Shown here: positions 15,178-17,214 of the stretch, in pieces
Position numbering within the stretch: the stretch's first letter is position 1
Layout of the letters: every line of letters starts with the position of its first letter
DNA from: an uncultured Eubacteriales bacterium
Lineage (GTDB): Bacteria > Bacillota > Clostridia > Monoglobales > UMGS1388
Assembly (NCBI GenBank): GCA_900551345.1
Contig: URVP01000019.1
Location: 1-17,214, forward strand
Direction: 5' to 3'
Length of the DNA: 17,214 bases
The notes under the pieces: model-generated
Databases searched by the model: none
What the model was told of the DNA's origin: nothing
Seen by the model: only the letters and a program-made list of their open reading frames with translations
Made by a program: the position numbers and the translations under genes

Positions 15178-16056
15178 CTATGATGAAAATAACTCTTTAG
15201 CAATATTTATAAATTCTTTTAACTGAGGATGTTTCGACATGTTTTTATAATACGCTCCGTATGATATGGGTTCTGCATCCTCAATAGTAATATAAGAGAG
15301 ACGAGTATCTTTAACCGAAAAAACATCCGGGACTATGGCAACCCCGTATCCTGCACACGCCAAGGCAAGAGACGATTCCAATGATTCACAAATATAAACA
15401 TCCAAAGCGGACTTATCTTCCATTGCTTTATACTGTATTTTACCCAAAGTGCCCGGATATCTCCATGGTTCGGTAATAATAAGTTTTTCTGTTTTAAGGT
15501 CATCGGTGTTGATCACATCTTTTCCGGTAAAACAGTGATTTTTTGCCGCAACCGCAATTACAGGAATTTTTGCCAATTCCTTGTACTGAATGTATTTTTT
15601 TAAACCGCTTTCCTGAAAAGCAACAACCACATCCACGCTTTCTTCCATCAGTTTTTGATACAAATGCCTGAATGGAATTACCTGAAAGATAGGATAAATA
15701 TTAGGAAAACAATTTTTCATACCTTCCAACACGCCGGAAAACTCATAAATTTCATTGTGCGTATGACAGCCTATTACAAAAGGGGTTCGGGGATCTTCAA
15801 ACGAATCTTTGCCTCTTCTTTTTGCCCTTTCCAAAATTTCGAGAACGCTTTTTGCATCACTCATAAACATTAATCCGGCACGGGTAAGAGTGACCGTTCT
15901 GGTGGTTCGGTTAAAAAGTTTAACATTAAGTTCATCTTCCAACGAACGAATTTGCTGTGTAACCGCAGGCTGCGTGACATTTAGATGTTCTGCCGCCCTC
16001 GCAAAATTTAAAGTTTCCGCCACCGTTAAAAAACACGCAAGCTGCATGGTATTCAT
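15178..16056 (-). CDS. LysR-family transcriptional regulator
   Basis: A 292-residue regulator of normal LysR length. The N-terminal winged HTH (1-60) is textbook: LNFARAAEHLNVTQPAVTQQ then IRSLEDELNVKLFNRTTRTV and TLTRAG. Residues about 90-290 form the periplasmic-binding-protein-like effector domain (FVIGCHTHNEIYEF, VDVVVAFQESGL, CAGYGVAIVPD). Start ATG at 16056 has GGAGGA with 5-6 nt spacing. The GH5 gene follows 102 nt downstream on the same strand but with its own promoter, and a HEAT-repeat gene is divergent upstream; any of these, or the regulator itself, could be a target. The effector is unknown. Confidence 0.92.
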   Translation of the reverse strand: MNTMQLACFLTVAETLNFARAAEHLNVTQPAVTQQIRSLEDELNVKLFNRTTRTVTLTRAGLMFMSDAKSVLEILERAKRRGKDSFEDPRTPFVIGCHTHNEIYEFSGVLEGMKNCFPNIYPIFQVIPFRHLYQKLMEESVDVVVAFQESGLKKYIQYKELAKIPVIAVAAKNHCFTGKDVINTDDLKTEKLIITEPWRYPGTLGKIQYKAMEDKSALDVYICESLESSLALACAGYGVAIVPDVFSVKDTRLSYITIEDAEPISYGAYYKNMSKHPQLKEFINIAKELFSS

Positions 16057-16094
16057 AACTATCCTCCAAGTTTATTAATAAGATATTTTTATAT

Positions 16095-16123
16095 ATTATA
16101 ACATATTCTAAATTCACTTTCAA
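16095..16123 (-). promoter_or_regulatory. Promoter of the LysR gene
   Basis: On the minus strand TTGAAA (16118-16123), a 17-bp spacer and a perfect TATAAT (16095-16100) lie about 40 nt before the start at 16056. Confidence 0.85.
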
Positions 16124-16136
16124 TGCAAAATGCATT
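16122..16136. promoter_or_regulatory. Palindrome at the LysR -35 (candidate LTTR operator)
   Basis: AATGCA-AAA-TGCATT abuts and overlaps the -35 of the LysR promoter. A dyad at this place fits LysR-type autoregulation, but the match to a specific regulator is inference. Confidence 0.45.
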
Positions 16137-16232
16137 ATTATACTATATATAGATTCATATTGTTACAAATTCTATTTGCATACAATAAAGATATTGTCAT
16201 GATATGGGGTTTATTGAAAACATTGATTTCTG

Positions 16233-16251
16233 TTTAACAAAATTTGTTAAA
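16233..16251. promoter_or_regulatory. Perfect 19-bp palindrome upstream of the HEAT gene (candidate operator)
   Basis: TTTAACAAA-A-TTTGTTAAA is a perfect 9-1-9 dyad. A possible -35 TTGATT (16223-16228) and -10 TAAAAT (16248-16253, 19-bp spacer) bracket it, so a repressor bound here could block the HEAT gene. One half-site (GTTTAACAAAA) recurs at 16703-16713. The region 16057-16365 otherwise holds the LysR promoter and octamer motifs only. Confidence 0.45.
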
Positions 16252-16365
16252 ATAGGTAGCATCATACCGTGTAGCATAGATGCAAATGCAACCTTTAAAC
16301 CGGAATAAACATATATGAATCTAATAAAACCACTCTGTGAACACATCAAAGAAAGGAAAATGAAA

Positions 16366-16695
16366 ATGAGCAAATTAACAAAAATTCAAAAAGACATAAA
16401 AAAAGGAAAAGAATCGGATTTGCTAAAAATGCTTTCTGATAAAGACCATGGCATAAGATTAGCTGTAATTGACGGATTGGGCGAAATAGGTCGGGACGAT
16501 TCATCCAATGCGTTAATATCTTTAATAAATAACGAAGATTGGGAAATCCGAGCACATAGCGCCAAGTCTCTGGGCAATATAGGAAACGATCACACAGCAA
16601 CCCATCTGCGTCACCGTCTGGAACAAGAGACAGATGAGCGAGTAATTAAAGAACTCAAAGATGCACTTTCAAATATAAAAAACTACCAAAAATAA
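16366..16695 (+). CDS. Small HEAT-repeat protein
   Basis: A 109-residue soluble protein made of a basic N-terminal helix (MSKLTKIQKDIKKGKE) and about three HEAT/PBS-lyase-type helical repeats: DHGIRLAVIDGLGEIGRDDS (28-47), DWEIRAHSAKSLGNIGNDHT (58-77) and DERVIKELKDALSNI (90-104). Such repeats form protein-binding solenoids; no catalytic residues are seen and no partner can be named. The ATG at 16366 has AAAGGA about 9 nt upstream; an ATG two codons earlier leaves too little spacing, and one at 16315 lacks a site. It is divergent from the LysR gene and stands alone, with a terminator about 130 nt after its stop. Confidence 0.8.
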   Translation: MSKLTKIQKDIKKGKESDLLKMLSDKDHGIRLAVIDGLGEIGRDDSSNALISLINNEDWEIRAHSAKSLGNIGNDHTATHLRHRLEQETDERVIKELKDALSNIKNYQK

Positions 16696-16825
16696 AAATT
16701 TAGTTTAACAAAAGGCTACATACAAACCACGACGAAGAAATAAGAATCTAACCAGTTAACCGATTCACTTACTTTTTTAATCGTTACAAAATACGATGAT
16801 ATTTATTATCTTCCTTTAAATTCAC

Positions 16826-16859
16826 AAAAACCGCACCTTAGACAAAGGTACGGTTTTTT
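16826..16859 (+). terminator. Rho-independent terminator after the HEAT gene
   Basis: Arms AAAAACCG-C-ACCTT and AAGGT-A-CGGTTTTT pair with one mismatch around a 5-nt loop and end in T6. The stretch 16696-16825 before it holds no convincing gene. The AT-rich stretch 16860-17050 after it shows nothing I can assign. Confidence 0.85.
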
Positions 16860-17050
16860 AATATAATAAATATATTGTTTCTGTAATTGTAATCATCAAA
16901 TTATAGACTCAACTTTTCATACTGGATTTTTGGGCAAAAAGCATCAGATTCGTACAGTTGTTTACAATTTATTCAAAATTAACAATCTACAAAAATCAAG
17001 AATTCTTACGAAAAAATTAATGTTAAAAGAGAAATAAATTTTTTAGCAAA

Positions 17051-17080
17051 AAAACGGAGCAAAATTACTTTGCTCCGTTT
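17051..17080 (-). terminator. Terminator of the tRNA array
   Basis: Arms AAAACGGAGCAAA and TTTGCTCCGTTTT enclose a 5-nt loop; on the minus strand the stem runs into a T-tract. It begins directly after the tRNA-Glu CCA end. Confidence 0.85.
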
Positions 17081-17155
17081 TGGTGACCCGTACGAGAATC
17101 GAACTCGTGTTTCCGCCGTGAAAGGGCGGTGTCTTAACCGCTTGACCAACGGGCC
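17081..17155 (-). tRNA. tRNA-Glu (anticodon UUC)
   Basis: A complete 75-nt cloverleaf on the minus strand: acceptor GGCCCGT/ACGGGTC, anticodon stem CCGCC/GGCGG around loop CTTTCAC (anticodon TTC), T-arm ACGAG-TTCGATT-CTCGT, discriminator A and encoded CCA. The sequence is typical of Bacillota tRNA-Glu. Confidence 0.97.
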
Positions 17156-17173
17156 GCATATATTTATCTTAAG

Positions 17174-17214
17174 TGGTGGCGGCAGGTGGACTCGAACCAC
17201 CGACCGACCGGGTA
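17174..17214 (-). tRNA. 3' part of a second tRNA, probably tRNA-Met (elongator)
   Basis: The minus strand shows T-arm GGTGG-TTCGAGT-CCACC, acceptor 3' strand TGCCGCC, discriminator A and CCA. The window ends in the anticodon loop. Counting back, positions 36-38 read T-A-C before stem CCGGT, which limits the anticodon to NNU; the T-A-C pattern matches CAU loops of elongator tRNA-Met. Isotype is therefore a reasoned guess. It is 18 nt upstream of tRNA-Glu, in one array. Confidence 0.8.

Noticed and set aside
17006..17200. Minus-strand open frame over the tRNA region
   Set aside because: It coincides with tRNA-Glu and its terminator; the tRNA folding is unambiguous.
1..17214. CRISPR arrays, insertion sequences, prophage genes or attachment sites
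   Set aside because: No regularly spaced repeats, transposase motifs or integrase genes were seen. The tRNA end of the window could host an integration site, but no duplicated tRNA 3' end is visible.

Overview
The window reads as chromosomal DNA of an AT-rich, Gram-positive-type anaerobe, most likely a member of Clostridia (Bacillota). The evidence is strong AAGGAGG-type ribosome binding sites, near-consensus sigma-A promoters (TTGACA-17-TATAAT), an encoded tRNA CCA end, a polA-coaE-lytic transglycosylase gene order familiar from Clostridia, and secreted proteins with Big_3, GLUG and copper-amine-oxidase-N domains. The carbohydrate genes (GH4 alpha-galactosidase, secreted GH5 glycanase) fit a plant-fibre or gut/rumen lifestyle. 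This taxonomic reading is inference; no rRNA is present.

Layout: (1) 3-1331, plus strand: the end of a methylenetetrahydrofolate reductase gene carrying a frameshift, then a stand-alone pterin-binding methyltransferase; together a one-carbon/methionine-type module. (2) 1406-3147, minus: a secreted GLUG-repeat protein followed 17 nt later by an overlooked 50-residue peptide gene, between a clear promoter and a bidirectional terminator. (3) 3286-5501: a GH4 alpha-galactosidase (minus) divergent from an AraC-type regulator (plus), a classic sugar-responsive pair. (4) 5637-6299, minus: a small secreted acidic protein with a copper-amine-oxidase-N domain. (5) 6474-11889, plus: a tightly packed five-gene operon: polA, coaE, lytic transglycosylase, alpha/beta hydrolase and DMT-family transporter, with overlaps of 14 and 4 nt and gaps of 0 and 31 nt. 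(6) 12040-16056, minus: a LysR-type regulator followed by a 1011-residue secreted GH5 enzyme with Ig-like modules. (7) 16366-17214: a small HEAT-repeat protein (plus), then two minus-strand tRNAs, the second cut by the window edge.

Three genes for exported proteins (GLUG protein, copper-amine-oxidase-N protein, GH5 enzyme) each have a near-perfect promoter with TTGACA and a 17-bp spacer, suggesting strong vegetative expression. AraC plausibly controls the alpha-galactosidase. LysR may act on its own promoter, the neighbouring HEAT gene or the GH5 gene. No insertion sequences, phage genes or CRISPR arrays were seen. The least explained items are the 50-residue peptide gene, the operator-like palindrome and octamer cluster between the LysR and HEAT genes, and the frameshift in the reductase gene.
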